A stretch of 32,384 nucleotides of DNA from NCBI GenBank assembly GCA_945897515.1, contig CAMDFO010000054.1:1-32384 (forward strand). The letters are read 5' to 3'. The translations under genes were made by a program, and so were the position numbers. Below are positions 6,920 to 18,532 of the stretch, piece after piece; within the stretch, counting starts at the first letter, position 1, and each line of letters begins with the position of its first letter. The notes beneath the pieces were generated by a model, which saw only the letters and a list, made by a program, of their open reading frames with translations, ran no database searches and had not been told where the DNA came from. The DNA comes from Rhodoplanes serenus (GTDB taxonomy: Bacteria; Pseudomonadota; Alphaproteobacteria; Rhizobiales; Xanthobacteraceae).

Positions 6920-8094
6920 CACCACGACCAGGCCAGGCGCACGGTGGCGGTCGCCATCGCGGCGATGCCTTCGCCGCGGCCGGTGAACCCGAGCTTCTCC
7001 GTCGTGGTCGCCTTTACGGCGACACGGTCCACGGAAATCTCGGCGATCTCGGCGATCTTCTGGCGCATGGCGTCACGGTGCGGGCCGATGCGCGGAGCCT
7101 CGCAGATGATGGTGATGTCGAGATGCGCGATCCGTCCGCCGCGCTTGCGCACCCGCTCGGCGGCGAACTTCAGGAACTGGTCGGAGGACGCGCCACGCCA
7201 GCGCGGATCGTTCGGCGAGAAATGCTTGCCGATGTCGCCGTCGGCCAGCGCCCCAAGGATTGCGTCGACGGCGGCATGCAGGGCGACGTCGGCATCGGAA
7301 TGGCCGGTGAGGCCGCGCTCATGCGGGATGCGCACGCCGCCGAGCATCACATGATCGCCGTCGCCGAAAGCGTGCACGTCGTAGCCCGAACCGGTGCGCA
7401 AATCCGCAAGGCTCGCAATCCGCTTGGCCTCGGCGCGCGCAAAATCGTCCTCGGTCGTGAGCTTCACGTTGCCGGCTTCTCCCTCGAATACCGAGACTTT
7501 CATGCCGGCCCATTCCGCCAATGCGGCGTCGTCGGTGAAGTCCTCGCGGCCGGAGGCGATGGCGCGGCGGTGCGCATCGAGCAGCGCCTCAAACGCGAAC
7601 GCTTGCGGCGTCTGCACGCTGCGCAGCCGCGAACGGTCGAGCGTGCCGCTGACCAGCCCGTCGTCTCCCACAGTCTTGATGGTGTCGGTGACTTCGAGCG
7701 CCGGGATCGCAGCGCCGGTCGCCGAGCAGGCGGTGATGGCGTGCGAGACCAGGGTCGCCGAGCAGAACGGCCGGGCAGCGTCATGGACCAGCACGATGTC
7801 GGGCGCGCCCTTGCTCAGGGCTTCCAATCCGGCGCGCACCGAGGCCTGGCGCGTGGCGCCACCGAACACCGGCGGCATCAGTTTGAGCCCGCGGGACGCC
7901 TCCTGGAAACGCGCGCCGTCGTCGGGATGGATGACCGGCAGGACGGCCGTGACGTCGCCGTGCCAGGCCAGCAGCGCCAAGCTCGATCGGATGACCGGCT
8001 CGCCGGCCACCTGCCGGTACTGCTTCGGCAACGACCCGCCGGCGCGAACCCCGCGCCCGGCAGCGACTACGATTGCGGCGACGGAACGTTTCAT
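6919..8094 (-). CDS. ispDF: Bifunctional IspD-IspF isoprenoid enzyme
   Basis: A 391-residue fusion of 2-C-methyl-D-erythritol 4-phosphate cytidylyltransferase (IspD, about 1-225) and MECDP synthase (IspF, about 232-391), steps 3 and 5 of the non-mevalonate pathway. IspD motifs are [11 protein letters not shown] with [14 protein letters not shown] near 107, and TPQAF. IspF begins at [10 protein letters not shown] with metal ligands of the DxH type and continues [21 protein letters not shown], then FSPNDPRW. The fusion is common in alphaproteobacteria. I chose ATG 8094, just before the conserved IspD strand; an in-frame ATG at 8118 would add eight residues. It is divergent from dusB and its stop overlaps the cinA start. 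Confidence 0.96.
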   Translation of the reverse strand: MKRSVAAIVVAAGRGVRAGGSLPKQYRQVAGEPVIRSSLALLAWHGDVTAVLPVIHPDDGARFQEASRGLKLMPPVFGGATRQASVRAGLEALSKGAPDIVLVHDAARPFCSATLVSHAITACSATGAAIPALEVTDTIKTVGDDGLVSGTLDRSRLRSVQTPQAFAFEALLDAHRRAIASGREDFTDDAALAEWAGMKVSVFEGEAGNVKLTTEDDFARAEAKRIASLADLRTGSGYDVHAFGDGDHVMLGGVRIPHERGLTGHSDADVALHAAVDAILGALADGDIGKHFSPNDPRWRGASSDQFLKFAAERVRKRGGRIAHLDITIICEAPRIGPHRDAMRQKIAEIAEISVDRVAVKATTTEKLGFTGRGEGIAAMATATVRLAWSW

Positions 8095-8240
8095 TGCCGA
8101 TCCCAAACCCAATGCCATCCGCTCTTAGCAGCCTGCCCGGAATCGCCCAATGGGCTTCGATTAGCCCGAAAGTCGATGCATTAAGGGATTTCCACCGCAG
8201 GGGATTTTCTTGCACTGCAGCACTTGCGTTGCGCTGCGAT

Positions 8241-8269
8241 TTGGCTAAACTATGAGCACTTGTTATGCA
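8241..8269 (+). promoter_or_regulatory. Candidate sigma-70 promoter for dusB-ntrBC
   Basis: TTGGCT (8241-8246) and TATGCA (8264-8269) are spaced by 17 bases in a locally AT-rich stretch, with the dusB start 20 bases further on. The surrounding ispDF-dusB divergent gap (8095-8289) holds no gene. Both boxes deviate from consensus, so this is a weak prediction. Confidence 0.28.
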
Positions 8270-8289
8270 GCTTAATTTATAGGCATCCT

Positions 8290-9324
8290 TTGCGCACCGG
8301 AAATACCCAGGAAATTCGCGGACTTGCGGTCGGCCCGGTGCCGATTCCGAACGGCGTCATTCTTGCGCCGATGACGGGCATTACCGATGCGCCGTTCCGC
8401 CGCCTGGTTTCGAAGCTCGGGGCTGGGCTGGTGGTTTCCGAGATGACGGCCAGCGAGTTGCTGGTGGAGGGCAACCGCAACGCAGTGCTGCGCGCCGAAG
8501 GGCAAGGCACCGGCATTCATGTGGTGCAGCTTGCTGGCTGCGAGCCGCACTGGATGGCCGAGGGCGCGCGGATCGCCGAGGCGGCTGGCGCCAACATCAT
8601 CGATATCAATATGGGCTGTCCGGCTCGGCACGTCTCCAACAAGCAGTCCGGCTCGGCGCTGATGCGCGATCTCGATCACGCCCTGACGCTGATCGAAGCC
8701 ACCATCGGCGCGGTCTCGGTCCCGGTGACGCTGAAGATGCGTCTGGGCTGGGATGAGCGCTCGCTGAACGCGCCGGAGCTGGCGCGGCGGGCGGAAGCCG
8801 CGGGCGTGCAATTGGTGACGGTGCACGGCCGCACCCGCTGCCAGTTCTACAAGGGTGGCGCCGACTGGAATGCGGTTCGAGCGGTAAAGTCCGCGGTATC
8901 GATCCCCGTGGTCATCAACGGCGACATCAAGACCTTCGATGATGCCAAGGCCGCGCTCTTCGCATCCGGCGCCGACGCCGTCATGGTCGGACGCGCGGCG
9001 CAGGGGCGGCCGTGGTTCCCCGGCCAGTTGGCGCAATTCCTCACAACCGGCCATCGCGCCAAGGCGCCGCCGCTCGCGGACCAACTCGTGATGATCACCG
9101 CGCTGTACGAGGAAATGCTGGCGCACCACGGACTGCGCATCGGATTACGTCATGCGCGCAAGCATCTCGGTTGGGCACTCGACGCCGCGGCCGCGAGCAC
9201 CGGCATCGCGCTCGATACGCTCAAGCGCTGGCGCGAGACTGTGCTGACCAGCGAAGACCCGGCCGTTGCGCGCACCCGCCTCGCGGAAGCCTACGACGCC
9301 TTCGCCTGCGGAGCAGCCGCATGA
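8290..9324 (+). CDS. dusB: tRNA-dihydrouridine synthase (NifR3)
   Basis: A 344-residue FMN enzyme that reduces uridine to dihydrouridine in the D-loop of tRNAs; historically called nifR3 because it heads ntrBC operons in Rhodobacter and rhizobia. Visible motifs are [16 protein letters not shown] near 22-37, [18 protein letters not shown] near 110 with the catalytic cysteine in [27 protein letters not shown] and the FMN-phosphate region INGDIKTF...[17 protein letters not shown] chose the TTG at 8290, with AGG about 7 bases upstream, because the frame before it encodes unconserved sequence; an ATG 22 codons upstream is the alternative. The stop overlaps the ntrB start (ATGA). Confidence 0.94.
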   Translation: MRTGNTQEIRGLAVGPVPIPNGVILAPMTGITDAPFRRLVSKLGAGLVVSEMTASELLVEGNRNAVLRAEGQGTGIHVVQLAGCEPHWMAEGARIAEAAGANIIDINMGCPARHVSNKQSGSALMRDLDHALTLIEATIGAVSVPVTLKMRLGWDERSLNAPELARRAEAAGVQLVTVHGRTRCQFYKGGADWNAVRAVKSAVSIPVVINGDIKTFDDAKAALFASGADAVMVGRAAQGRPWFPGQLAQFLTTGHRAKAPPLADQLVMITALYEEMLAHHGLRIGLRHARKHLGWALDAAAASTGIALDTLKRWRETVLTSEDPAVARTRLAEAYDAFACGAAA

Positions 9325-10448
9325 ACAATGTCGACTTTCGCAGCGCCAACACGCCGCGATCCGCTGACGCGGTGCTCAACGCTTTGCCGCTGCCGGTCAT
9401 CATGGTGGGAGCCGACGGCAGGATCGCGGACGCCAACGTCGCGGCCGAGAACTTTTTCGACGCGTCGGTTCCGGTGCTGCGCCGGCACTCGCTGCGCGAC
9501 CTGGTGCCGTTCGGCAGCCCGCTGCTGACGCTGGTCGATCAGGTGCGGGCGCGCGGCGCCGCCGTCAACGAATACAAAGTCGACCTTTCGACTCCGCGCA
9601 ATCCAGGCGACCGGCTGGTCGATCTGCATGTCGCGCCGTTGCCGGAGCGGCCCGATCACGTCGTGATCATGCTTCAAGAACGTACGATCGCCGACAAGAT
9701 GGACCGCCAGCTTACTCATCGGGGCGCCGCGCGCTCGGTCAGCGCGCTGGCCGCTATGCTCGCGCACGAGATCAAGAACCCGCTGTCCGGCATCCGCGGC
9801 GCGGCGCAACTCCTGGAGCAAGCCGCCAGCGACGACGATCGCACCTTGACGCGGCTGATCTGCGACGAGGCCGATCGCATCGTGAAGCTGGTCGATCGCA
9901 TGGAGGTGTTCTCCGACGAACGGCCGGTCGAGCGCGAGCCGGTCAACATCCATGCCGTTTTGGAGCACGTCAAACGCCTGGCGCAGTCGGGCTTCGCCCG
10001 CCACATCAAGTTCGTCGAGACCTACGATCCGTCGTTGCCGCCGGTGTTCGCCAACCGCGATCAGCTCGTTCAGGTGTTCCTGAACCTGGTGAAAAATGCA
10101 GCCGAATCGATCGGTGAGGGCGCGTCCGAAGGCGAGATCCAGATCACCAGCGCGTTCCGCCCGGGCGTGCGGCTGTCGCTGCCGGGCAGCAAGTCGCGGG
10201 TGTCGCTGCCGCTCGAGTTCTGCATCCGGGACAACGGGCCGGGCGTGCCCGAGGACCTGATGCCGCACCTGTTCGACCCGTTCGTGACGACGAAGCCGTC
10301 GGGTTCGGGGCTCGGCCTCGCGCTGGTGGCGAAGATCATCAACGATCACGGCGGGATCATCGAATGCGAATCGCAGCCTCGGCACACGATCTTTCGCGTG
10401 CTGATGCCAATGTTCACCGGTGACGGCGCCGGGCCGACACCCGCTTGA
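9321..10448 (+). CDS. ntrB: Nitrogen regulation sensor kinase/phosphatase NtrB
   Basis: A 375-residue cytoplasmic histidine kinase that phosphorylates or dephosphorylates NtrC in response to PII proteins. There are no membrane segments. A PAS domain fills about residues 10-115 ([27 protein letters not shown] region). The H-box is [22 protein letters not shown] with H149. The ATPase domain has the N-box [11 protein letters not shown]1 [10 protein letters not shown] and G2 GSGLGLALV near the C-terminus. ATG 9321 overlaps the dusB stop by four bases, so translation is coupled. ntrC begins 25 bases after its stop. The assignment rests on domains and on the dusB-ntrB-ntrC order. Confidence 0.96.
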   Translation: MNNVDFRSANTPRSADAVLNALPLPVIMVGADGRIADANVAAENFFDASVPVLRRHSLRDLVPFGSPLLTLVDQVRARGAAVNEYKVDLSTPRNPGDRLVDLHVAPLPERPDHVVIMLQERTIADKMDRQLTHRGAARSVSALAAMLAHEIKNPLSGIRGAAQLLEQAASDDDRTLTRLICDEADRIVKLVDRMEVFSDERPVEREPVNIHAVLEHVKRLAQSGFARHIKFVETYDPSLPPVFANRDQLVQVFLNLVKNAAESIGEGASEGEIQITSAFRPGVRLSLPGSKSRVSLPLEFCIRDNGPGVPEDLMPHLFDPFVTTKPSGSGLGLALVAKIINDHGGIIECESQPRHTIFRVLMPMFTGDGAGPTPA

Positions 10449-10473
10449 GGATTTGAGGACCCAAGAGGACTCC

Positions 10474-11913
<1,440 letters not shown>

Positions 11914-12102
11914 CCGCCGGCTCGGACGAGCACCGATTCATTCCACAGCCGCCTTTCGTCCCTCTGGCGATACGCCCCGCGCCATGTGAATGTCGCAATT
12001 CGGCAACATTAGTTGCAGAACAGCATCAGTGCGCCGAGCCGCAGTAGGTCTGATTTCCCGCTGACGGCGCATAATTGTGCATCCACGGCGTCTTAGGGGT
12101 TC
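11914..12102 (+). promoter_or_regulatory. ntrC-ntrY intergenic region
   Basis: A 189-base gap that probably carries a promoter for ntrYX. CATAAT at 12070-12075 resembles a -10 element but has no convincing -35, and I see no -24/-12 (sigma-54) element. AGGGG at 12094-12098 is the ntrY ribosome-binding site. No open frame here looks like a gene. Confidence 0.3.
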
Positions 12103-14427
12103 ATGACCACCGTCGAGCAAGCCGCGACCGCCGATATGGCCGTTGCCACTGCCCCCGCCGGAGGGCGGGCCATCCGCGCGCTTGGCCCGATCGCGGCAGG
12201 GCTGTCGTTGCTGTCGGCATTCGCGACCTTTGTGGTCCTCGCCGACCTCACCCCGATCGTGCCCAGACACGAGGTCGTCGTCAGCCTTCTGCTGATCAAC
12301 GCCGTGACCGTGCTGCTCCTGCTCGGCGTCATCGCCCGCGAGGTGTGGCTGGTGGTGCAGGCCCGACGGCGAGGGCGGGCGGCGGCACGGCTGCACGTGC
12401 GCATCGTCGGCCTGTTCTCGGTGATCGCCGCGGTGCCGGCCATCCTGGTCGCGGTGGTGGCCAGCGTCACCCTCGACCGCGGCCTCGATCGGCTGTTCTC
12501 CACTCGCACAAAAACCGTGATCGAGAACTCGCTGATGGTGGCGGACGCCTATCTGCGCGAGCACGCGCAAATCGTCCGGAACGACATCCTGGCGATGTCG
12601 TTCGACGTGACGCGCGCCAAGCCGCTGTTCGACCAGGACCGAGAACGTTTCAGCCAGGGCTTCACCCAACAGGCCCGGATCCGCGGCCTGTCCGCCGCGA
12701 TGATCATCGGGGCAGACCTGACAGTGATCGAGCGGGCAGACCTGCGGCGTGAGCAGGACATCGTGATGCCGTCCGTCGCCGGTCTCGCCACCGTCGGCGA
12801 AGCCGAGCCGCAGATCGGTGTCGTGCTGGAGGCCAATTCCGTGGCGGCCGTGATCCGCCTGCGCGGCTATGACAACGCCTATCTCCACATGATCCGCCCG
12901 CTCGATCCGCGAGTGGTGGCGCAGCTGCGCGAGACCCAGGCGAGCGTCAGCGATTTTGCCAATCTCGAGGCGCGGCGGCTCGGCGTGCAGCTCGCCTTCG
13001 GCATGATGTACACGGTGATCGCGCTGACCGTGCTGTTGTCGGCGGCATGGCTCGGCCTGAACTTCGCCAACCGCCTGGTGGCGCCGATCCGACGCCTGAT
13101 CGGGGCCGCCAACGTGGTGTCCACCGGCAATCTCCACGTTCAGGTGCCGATCGATCGCTCCGAGGGCGACCTCGGCCAACTCGGCGAGACCTTCAACAAG
13201 ATGACCTACGAGTTGCGGACCCAGCGCGACGACATCGTGCACGCGCGCGACCTGATCGATCAGCGTCGCCGGTTCACCGAAGCCGTGCTCGCCGGGGTGA
13301 GCGCCGGCGTCATCGGCGTCGACGCGGAAGGATGCGTCAGCATCCTCAATCGTTCGGCGCAGCGGCTGGTCGAGCGCTCCGAGGCCGAGGCGGTGAACCA
13401 GCCGCTGATCGAGCTGCTGCCCGAGCTGACGGAAATCTTTTCCAACGCGCGAGCGAGCACCCAGCGCGAGGTGCAGGGCCAGATCACCATCAGCCGTCAC
13501 GGACGCGAGCGCAATCTGCTGGTGCGCGTGACCACCGAGCAGTCGGGCGAGCCGGAGCACGGCTATGTGGTCACGCTCGACGACATTACCGAGCTGGTGG
13601 CCGCGCAACGCACTTCGGCCTGGGCCGACGTGGCGCGGCGGATCGCGCACGAGATCAAAAATCCGCTCACGCCGATCCAGCTTTCCGCCGAGCGTCTGAG
13701 GCGCAAGTATGGCAAATCCATCACCGAGGATCCGGCCGTATTTTTCCAATGCACCGACACGATCGTGCGCCAGGTCGACGACATCAAGCGCATGGTGGAT
13801 GAGTTCTCGAAATTCGCCCGCATGCCAACCCCGGTGATGGCATCGGAAGACATCGCCGACGCCGTGCGGCAGGTGGTGTTCCTGATGCGGGTCGGCAACG
13901 CCGACATCGACATCGACCTGCAGCTTGCCGAGGACCCGATGCCGGCGCACTTCGACCGCCGGCTGATCTCGCAGGCGCTCACCAACATCATCAAGAACGC
14001 CACGGAAGCGGTCGCCGCGAAATTTTCCGGGAAGCCGTCGGGTGACGGCGAGGGCGGCAGCATCCGCGTTACGGCCGAGCGTGACGGCGGCGATGTTGTG
14101 ATCGATGTGGTCGACAACGGCATCGGGCTGCCGAAGGAAAACCGCAGCCGGCTGCTGGAACCTTATGTCACGACCCGGGAGAAGGGCACCGGCCTAGGCC
14201 TTGCGATCGTCGGTCGCATTATCGAAGACCACGGCGGCAGCATCGAGCTTCGCGACGCCGAGCAGAAAATCCCCGGTGCACAAGGCGCGTGGGTGCGGTT
14301 GCGGTTCGCCACCGAGCCGGCCAAGACCGCCAAAGACAGCCCAAAGGAGGCCAAAAGCAATGTCCAGAACCAAATCGCCGACAAGCCTCAAGAATCAGAA
14401 TTGACCAAAGCCGAAAGCGAGCGTTGA
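12103..14427 (+). CDS. ntrY: Membrane sensor histidine kinase NtrY
   Basis: A 774-residue inner-membrane kinase, cognate to NtrX. Three N-terminal helices (about 25-45, 55-80 and 102-125) and a fourth near 290-315 flank a periplasmic domain of about 165 residues. A HAMP linker follows (FANRLVAPIRRLIGAANVV region), then a PAS domain (about 385-490), the H-box [25 protein letters not shown] with H516, and an ATPase domain with N-box ALTNIIKNATEAV, G1 DNGIGLP and G2 GTGLGLAIVGRI. The C-terminal 40 residues are Lys/Glu-rich and low complexity. The ATG is preceded by AGGGG. In Azorhizobium, Brucella and relatives NtrYX responds to nitrogen, redox or envelope cues. ntrX follows after 3 bases. Confidence 0.96.
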   Translation: MTTVEQAATADMAVATAPAGGRAIRALGPIAAGLSLLSAFATFVVLADLTPIVPRHEVVVSLLLINAVTVLLLLGVIAREVWLVVQARRRGRAAARLHVRIVGLFSVIAAVPAILVAVVASVTLDRGLDRLFSTRTKTVIENSLMVADAYLREHAQIVRNDILAMSFDVTRAKPLFDQDRERFSQGFTQQARIRGLSAAMIIGADLTVIERADLRREQDIVMPSVAGLATVGEAEPQIGVVLEANSVAAVIRLRGYDNAYLHMIRPLDPRVVAQLRETQASVSDFANLEARRLGVQLAFGMMYTVIALTVLLSAAWLGLNFANRLVAPIRRLIGAANVVSTGNLHVQVPIDRSEGDLGQLGETFNKMTYELRTQRDDIVHARDLIDQRRRFTEAVLAGVSAGVIGVDAEGCVSILNRSAQRLVERSEAEAVNQPLIELLPELTEIFSNARASTQREVQGQITISRHGRERNLLVRVTTEQSGEPEHGYVVTLDDITELVAAQRTSAWADVARRIAHEIKNPLTPIQLSAERLRRKYGKSITEDPAVFFQCTDTIVRQVDDIKRMVDEFSKFARMPTPVMASEDIADAVRQVVFLMRVGNADIDIDLQLAEDPMPAHFDRRLISQALTNIIKNATEAVAAKFSGKPSGDGEGGSIRVTAERDGGDVVIDVVDNGIGLPKENRSRLLEPYVTTREKGTGLGLAIVGRIIEDHGGSIELRDAEQKIPGAQGAWVRLRFATEPAKTAKDSPKEAKSNVQNQIADKPQESELTKAESER

Positions 14428-14430
14428 TCC

Positions 14431-15801
14431 ATGGCGTCCGACATTCTCATCGTCGACGACGAGTCCGACATCTGCGAATTGGTCGCGGGTTTGCTCCAGG
14501 ACGAGGGCTACAGCACGCGGACCGCGCGCGACAGCGACGCCGCGCTGAGCGCCATCCAGTCCCGTCGTCCCCATCTTCTGTTCCTGGACATCTGGCTGCA
14601 GGGCAGCAAACTCGACGGCCTGCAGCTTCTGGATCAGGTGAAGGAACAGCACCCGGATCTGCCCGTGGTCATGATCTCCGGTCACGGCAACATCGAGACC
14701 GCAGTGGCGGCGATCAAGCAGGGCGCCTACGACTTCATCGAGAAGCCGTTCAAGGCCGACCGTCTGGTGCTGGTTGCCGAACGCGCGCTGGAAACCTCGC
14801 GGCTCAAGCGCGAGGTCAAGGTGCTCAAGGCGCTGGCGCCGCTGCCGACTCGCATGATCGGCCGCTCGCCGGCGCTCAACCAGCTCCGCCAGACCATCGA
14901 AAAGGTGTCGCCGACCAACAGCCGAATTCTGATCGTCGGACCGTCGGGCGCCGGCAAGGAGCTTGCCGCCCGCACGCTGCACGGCCTGTCGCAACGCGCC
15001 ACCGGCCCGTTCGTCGTCATCAACGCCGCCGCCATCACGCCCGATCGTATGGAGATCGAGCTGTTCGGCGTCGAGCCGTCGAATGAGTCGCAGGAGCGCA
15101 AGATCGGCGCCCTGGAAGAGGCACACGGCGGCACGCTGTTCATCGACGAGATCGCCGACATGCCGCGCGACACCCAGAGCCGCATCCTGCGCGTGCTGGT
15201 CGATCAGAACTTCCAACGCGTCGGCGGCTCGACCAGAGTTGCGGTCGACGTGCGGATCGTGTCCTCGACCGGCCGCAACCTTGAAAACGAAATCGCCGAA
15301 GGCCGCTTCCGCGAAGACCTGTATCACCGGCTGTCGGTGGTGCCGGTGCGCGTGCCGCCGCTCGCCGAGCGGCGCGAGGACATTCCCGATCTCGTCGGCT
15401 ATTTCATGGAGCAGATTTCGCAGGCCACCGGCCTGCCGCAGCGCACGATCGGCGCCGACGCCATGGCGGTGCTGCAATCGCACGACTGGCCCGGCAACGT
15501 GCGGCAGTTGCGCAACAACGTCGAACGCCTGATGATCCTGGCCGGCGGCGACGCCACCGCCGTCATCAGCGCCAACATGCTGCCGCAGGATGTCGGCTCG
15601 ATGGTGCCGACAATGCCCAACGGCAACGGCGGCGAACAACTCATGGGTCTGCCGTTACGCGATGCGCGCGAGCTGTTCGAGCGGGAATACCTGCTGGCCC
15701 AGATCAACCGCTTTGGCGGCAACATCTCGCGCACCGCAGAATTCGTCGGCATGGAGCGCTCCGCGCTGCACCGTAAGCTCAAGGCGCTGGGCATCGGCTA
15801 G
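14431..15801 (+). CDS. ntrX: Response regulator NtrX
   Basis: A 456-residue NtrC-like regulator. The receiver has DDE near residues 9-11 and phospho-acceptor D53 in LFLDIWLQG. The AAA+ domain keeps Walker A GPSGAGKE and Walker B GGTLFIDEIADMP. Where NtrC has GAFTGA, this protein reads VEPSNESQERKIGALEEAH, so the sigma-54 contact loop is missing. The C-terminal HTH is GGNISRTAEFVGMERSALHRKL. Loss of the loop fits reports for alphaproteobacterial NtrX acting on sigma-70 or as a non-sigma-54 regulator; that part is family knowledge and inference. The gene is separated from ntrY by three bases and is surely cotranscribed with it. Confidence 0.96.
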   Translation: MASDILIVDDESDICELVAGLLQDEGYSTRTARDSDAALSAIQSRRPHLLFLDIWLQGSKLDGLQLLDQVKEQHPDLPVVMISGHGNIETAVAAIKQGAYDFIEKPFKADRLVLVAERALETSRLKREVKVLKALAPLPTRMIGRSPALNQLRQTIEKVSPTNSRILIVGPSGAGKELAARTLHGLSQRATGPFVVINAAAITPDRMEIELFGVEPSNESQERKIGALEEAHGGTLFIDEIADMPRDTQSRILRVLVDQNFQRVGGSTRVAVDVRIVSSTGRNLENEIAEGRFREDLYHRLSVVPVRVPPLAERREDIPDLVGYFMEQISQATGLPQRTIGADAMAVLQSHDWPGNVRQLRNNVERLMILAGGDATAVISANMLPQDVGSMVPTMPNGNGGEQLMGLPLRDARELFEREYLLAQINRFGGNISRTAEFVGMERSALHRKLKALGIG

Positions 15802-15847
15802 GGATCGATCACGGTCTGGTTGGATATGATTTAGGAAAGAGGTTGCC

Positions 15848-16705
15848 TTGTCCCGCATCGCCTATGTGAACGGCCGCTACCTGCCGCTGCGCGACGCCAC
15901 GGTCAACATCGAGGATCGCGGCTACCAGTTCTCCGATGGCGTCTACGAGGTCTGCGAGGTGAGGGGAGGCCAGCTCGTTGACGAGCGCCGTCACATCGAA
16001 CGGCTCACGCGTTCGCTCGCCGAATTGCACATCGCCATGCCGCTGACGCCGCTCGCACTCGGCGTCGTGCTGCGCGAAACCGTGCGCCGCAATCGCGTAC
16101 GCTGGGGCATCGTCTATCTGCAGATCAGCCGCGGGGTTTCACGGCGGGATCATGCCTTCCCGCCACCTGGCACCGCGCCCAGCGTCGTGGTCACCGCCCG
16201 CAATCTCGACTTCGCCAAGGCCGAGCAGCTTGCCTCCGAGGGGGTGGCCGTCATTACGGTTCCGGACAACCGCTGGGAAAGGGTCGACATCAAGTCGGTT
16301 TCGCTGCTGCCCAATGTGCTGGCGAAACAGGCGGCACGCGAGGCCGGCGCCCGCGAAGCCTGGTTCGTGGACAATCAGGGCCGGGTGACCGAGGGTTCCT
16401 CGTCCAACGCATGGATTATCACCCGCGATGGCAAGCTGGTGACGCGGCAGGCCGACCACGCCATTCTGCGGGGAATCACCCGCACCGTCGTCGTCGACGT
16501 GGCTACCGCCCAGGGTCTGGAACTCGAGGAGCGCGCCTTTACCGTCGAGGAAGCCCAGGGCGCGCGTGAGGCTTTCCTGACCTCTGCCAGCCAGATCGTC
16601 ATTCCGGTGGTGCAGATCGACGGCCGGCCCGTCGGCAATGGCGCGCCGGGATTGGTTGCGACCGCTTTGCGGCGGGATTTCCACCGCTACGCGGAATTGA
16701 CGTAA
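15848..16705 (+). CDS. dat: D-amino-acid aminotransferase (class IV PLP enzyme)
   Basis: A 285-residue fold-type IV PLP aminotransferase. The N-terminus VNGRYLPLRDATVNIEDRG with GYQFSDGVYEV after it is the D-alanine aminotransferase pattern rather than that of branched-chain enzymes. The PLP lysine is K149 in DIKSVSLLPNVLAKQ. EGSSSNAWI near 183 and GITR near 210 line the cofactor phosphate site. It would interconvert D-alanine and 2-oxoglutarate with pyruvate and D-glutamate for wall precursors. The start is TTG at 15848, preceded by the strong AGGAAAGAGG tract at 15833-15842. It is placed between ntrX and hfq, a conserved rhizobial position. D- versus branched-chain specificity is inferred from motifs only. 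Confidence 0.9.
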   Translation: MSRIAYVNGRYLPLRDATVNIEDRGYQFSDGVYEVCEVRGGQLVDERRHIERLTRSLAELHIAMPLTPLALGVVLRETVRRNRVRWGIVYLQISRGVSRRDHAFPPPGTAPSVVVTARNLDFAKAEQLASEGVAVITVPDNRWERVDIKSVSLLPNVLAKQAAREAGAREAWFVDNQGRVTEGSSSNAWIITRDGKLVTRQADHAILRGITRTVVVDVATAQGLELEERAFTVEEAQGAREAFLTSASQIVIPVVQIDGRPVGNGAPGLVATALRRDFHRYAELT

Positions 16706-16709
16706 ATGC

Positions 16710-16723
16710 AACCGGTACCGGTT
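16710..16723. repeat. 14-bp perfect palindrome in the dat-hfq gap
   Basis: AACCGGTACCGGTT reads the same on both strands and is also a tandem ACCGGT repeat. It starts five bases after the dat stop and is followed by TT, so it may be a short terminator-like hairpin or a dimeric protein site. The rest of the gap (to 16878) is the presumed hfq promoter region, with TAATAT at 16775-16780 as a weak -10. Confidence 0.4.
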
Positions 16724-16878
16724 TTAGCCTGAGTGTTGCCAACTTGCGCTTGCGCCGTCCCCGGACGTGCCATTTAATATCACCGCCCCAAGTTCTATGG
16801 CCTGCCGGGCAATAACGGCCAAGGACTTGAGAACAACAACTCGCGACAGGGGTGCGCGAGCAAAAACGGACCACGGCA

Positions 16879-17136
16879 ATGGCAGCCGATCACTCTCAGA
16901 ATCTGCAAGACACGTTCCTCAATCACGTCCGCAAGAGCAAAGTCCCCCTCACGATCTTTCTGGTAAACGGGGTGAAGCTGCAGGGCGTCGTCACTTGGTT
17001 TGACAATTTTTGTGTCCTGCTGCGGCGCGATGGCCACTCGCAACTGGTCTACAAGCACGCCATCTCCACGATTATGCCGGGTCACCCGATCCAGCTGTTC
17101 GAGGGCGCCGAGGATGCGCCTGCGGAAAAGGCCTGA
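16879..17136 (+). CDS. hfq: RNA chaperone Hfq
   Basis: An 85-residue Sm-like hexameric chaperone that pairs small RNAs with mRNAs. The Sm1 motif is [20 protein letters not shown] and [20 protein letters not shown]; Sm2 is [11 protein letters not shown]8 of the proximal RNA-binding face lies in QNLQD. The C-terminal tail is short (about 14 residues), as in other alphaproteobacteria. I chose ATG 16879, which gives the usual MAAD start; an upstream in-frame GTG at 16852 would add nine unconserved residues. hflX follows with no gap. In rhizobia Hfq affects nifA/fixK expression and stress survival. Confidence 0.97.
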   Translation: MAADHSQNLQDTFLNHVRKSKVPLTIFLVNGVKLQGVVTWFDNFCVLLRRDGHSQLVYKHAISTIMPGHPIQLFEGAEDAPAEKA

Positions 17137-18498
17137 TTGGAGCCACGTCGACGTGACACCCATGCAGATGTCCTGAGCCCCTCGGGCTCGGGAACCGGCC
17201 GCGCTATCGTCATCGGTCCGTATCGCCGGCGCATTCCGATGCGCGACGGCGTCCCGCGTGGTGAGACTGAACGCGCTCCGGCGGCTCGGCTGGAGGAGGC
17301 GATCGGGCTCGCACGCGCCATCGAGCTGGCCGTGGTCGACGTCGGGATCGTGATGCTCGGCGACATCCGTCCCGCGACCTATCTCGGCAAGGGCAAGGTC
17401 GACGAGATCGCCGGGCTGGTGAAGACCCACGAGGCGGGGATCGTTGTGGTGGATTGCGCGCTCTCACCGGTGCAGCAGCGCAATCTGGAGAAGGCCTGGG
17501 GCGCCAAGGTGCTCGACCGCACCGGGCTGATCCTGGAAATCTTCGGCCGGCGCGCGCGCACCAAGGAAGGCGCGCTGCAGGTCGAGCTGGCGCATCTGAC
17601 CTATCAGCGCAGCCGGCTGGTGCGTTCCTGGACCCATCTGGAACGCCAGCGCGGCGGCTTCGGCTTCCTCGGCGGACCGGGCGAGAGCCAGCTCGAGACC
17701 GACCGGCGCCTGATCGAGGAGCGTATCATCCGGCTCGAAGCCGAGCTGGAAAAGGTCAAGAAGCGGCGCCAGCTTCATCGCGACAGCCGGGCGCGCGTGC
17801 CGTATCCGATCGCGGCGCTGGTCGGCTACACCAACGCCGGCAAGTCGACGCTGTTCAACCGCATGACCCGGGCCGATGTAACGGCGGCCGACATGCTGTT
17901 CGCCACGCTCGACCCGACCCTGCGCGCGGTGGCGCTGCCGAGCGGATTGAAGATCATCCTCTCTGACACGGTCGGGTTCATCTCAGATCTGCCGACCATG
18001 CTGGTCGCGGCGTTCCGCGCCACGCTGGAGGAGGTGATCGAGGCCGACGTCATCCTGCACGTGCGCGATGTTTCACACGACGACACCGAGGCGCAGTCGC
18101 ACGATGTCGATGAGGTCCTGCGTGCGCTCGGCATCGAGATCGAGAGCGATCCGCGGCTGATCGAGGTCTGGAACAAGATCGACCGGCTCGACGCCGACGG
18201 CCGCGAGCGGATTCGCAATCTCGCCGATCGCAGGCCCGCCGAACGGCATCCCGTGCTGGTGTCCGCGCTAAGCGGCGAGGGGATTGAAGCGCTCAACGCC
18301 GCGATCGAAGCACGCCTCGGCAAGCACCGCGTTGTGCTCGATCTGGTGGTCGATCCGGCCGACGGGGCGGGCGTGAGCTGGCTGCATCGTCATACCGAAG
18401 TGATGGCAAAAGCGATGGACGACGAAGGCGGGCTGGCGATGAAGGTGCGGGTCGATCCGTCGAAGGTGGATGCGGTGAGGGCGAAGTTCCGGCAGTAG
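17137..18498 (+). CDS. hflX: Ribosome-associated GTPase HflX
   Basis: A 453-residue GTPase that splits stalled 70S ribosomes under stress. The N-terminal HflX domain carries [18 protein letters not shown] near 75 and [17 protein letters not shown], then the family-specific [19 protein letters not shown] near 170-188 followed by a charged helix. The G domain has G1 [10 protein letters not shown]3 DTVGFI and G4 NKID. The start is TTG at 17137, immediately after the hfq TGA, with AAAAGG inside the hfq 3' end as ribosome-binding site. No in-frame ATG lies before residue 35, so TTG is well supported. It ends 34 bases before the convergent mazG. Confidence 0.96.
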   Translation: MEPRRRDTHADVLSPSGSGTGRAIVIGPYRRRIPMRDGVPRGETERAPAARLEEAIGLARAIELAVVDVGIVMLGDIRPATYLGKGKVDEIAGLVKTHEAGIVVVDCALSPVQQRNLEKAWGAKVLDRTGLILEIFGRRARTKEGALQVELAHLTYQRSRLVRSWTHLERQRGGFGFLGGPGESQLETDRRLIEERIIRLEAELEKVKKRRQLHRDSRARVPYPIAALVGYTNAGKSTLFNRMTRADVTAADMLFATLDPTLRAVALPSGLKIILSDTVGFISDLPTMLVAAFRATLEEVIEADVILHVRDVSHDDTEAQSHDVDEVLRALGIEIESDPRLIEVWNKIDRLDADGRERIRNLADRRPAERHPVLVSALSGEGIEALNAAIEARLGKHRVVLDLVVDPADGAGVSWLHRHTEVMAKAMDDEGGLAMKVRVDPSKVDAVRAKFRQ

Positions 18499-18532
18499 CG
18501 GGCGGCTTTCGCCATCATGCTCGGCATAAGCC

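Noticed and set aside
11938..13950. A 670-codon open frame on the minus strand opposite ntrY
   Set aside because: It is His/Arg/Asp-rich with no domain pattern, and it mirrors a conserved kinase gene; this is the usual antisense frame of GC-rich DNA.
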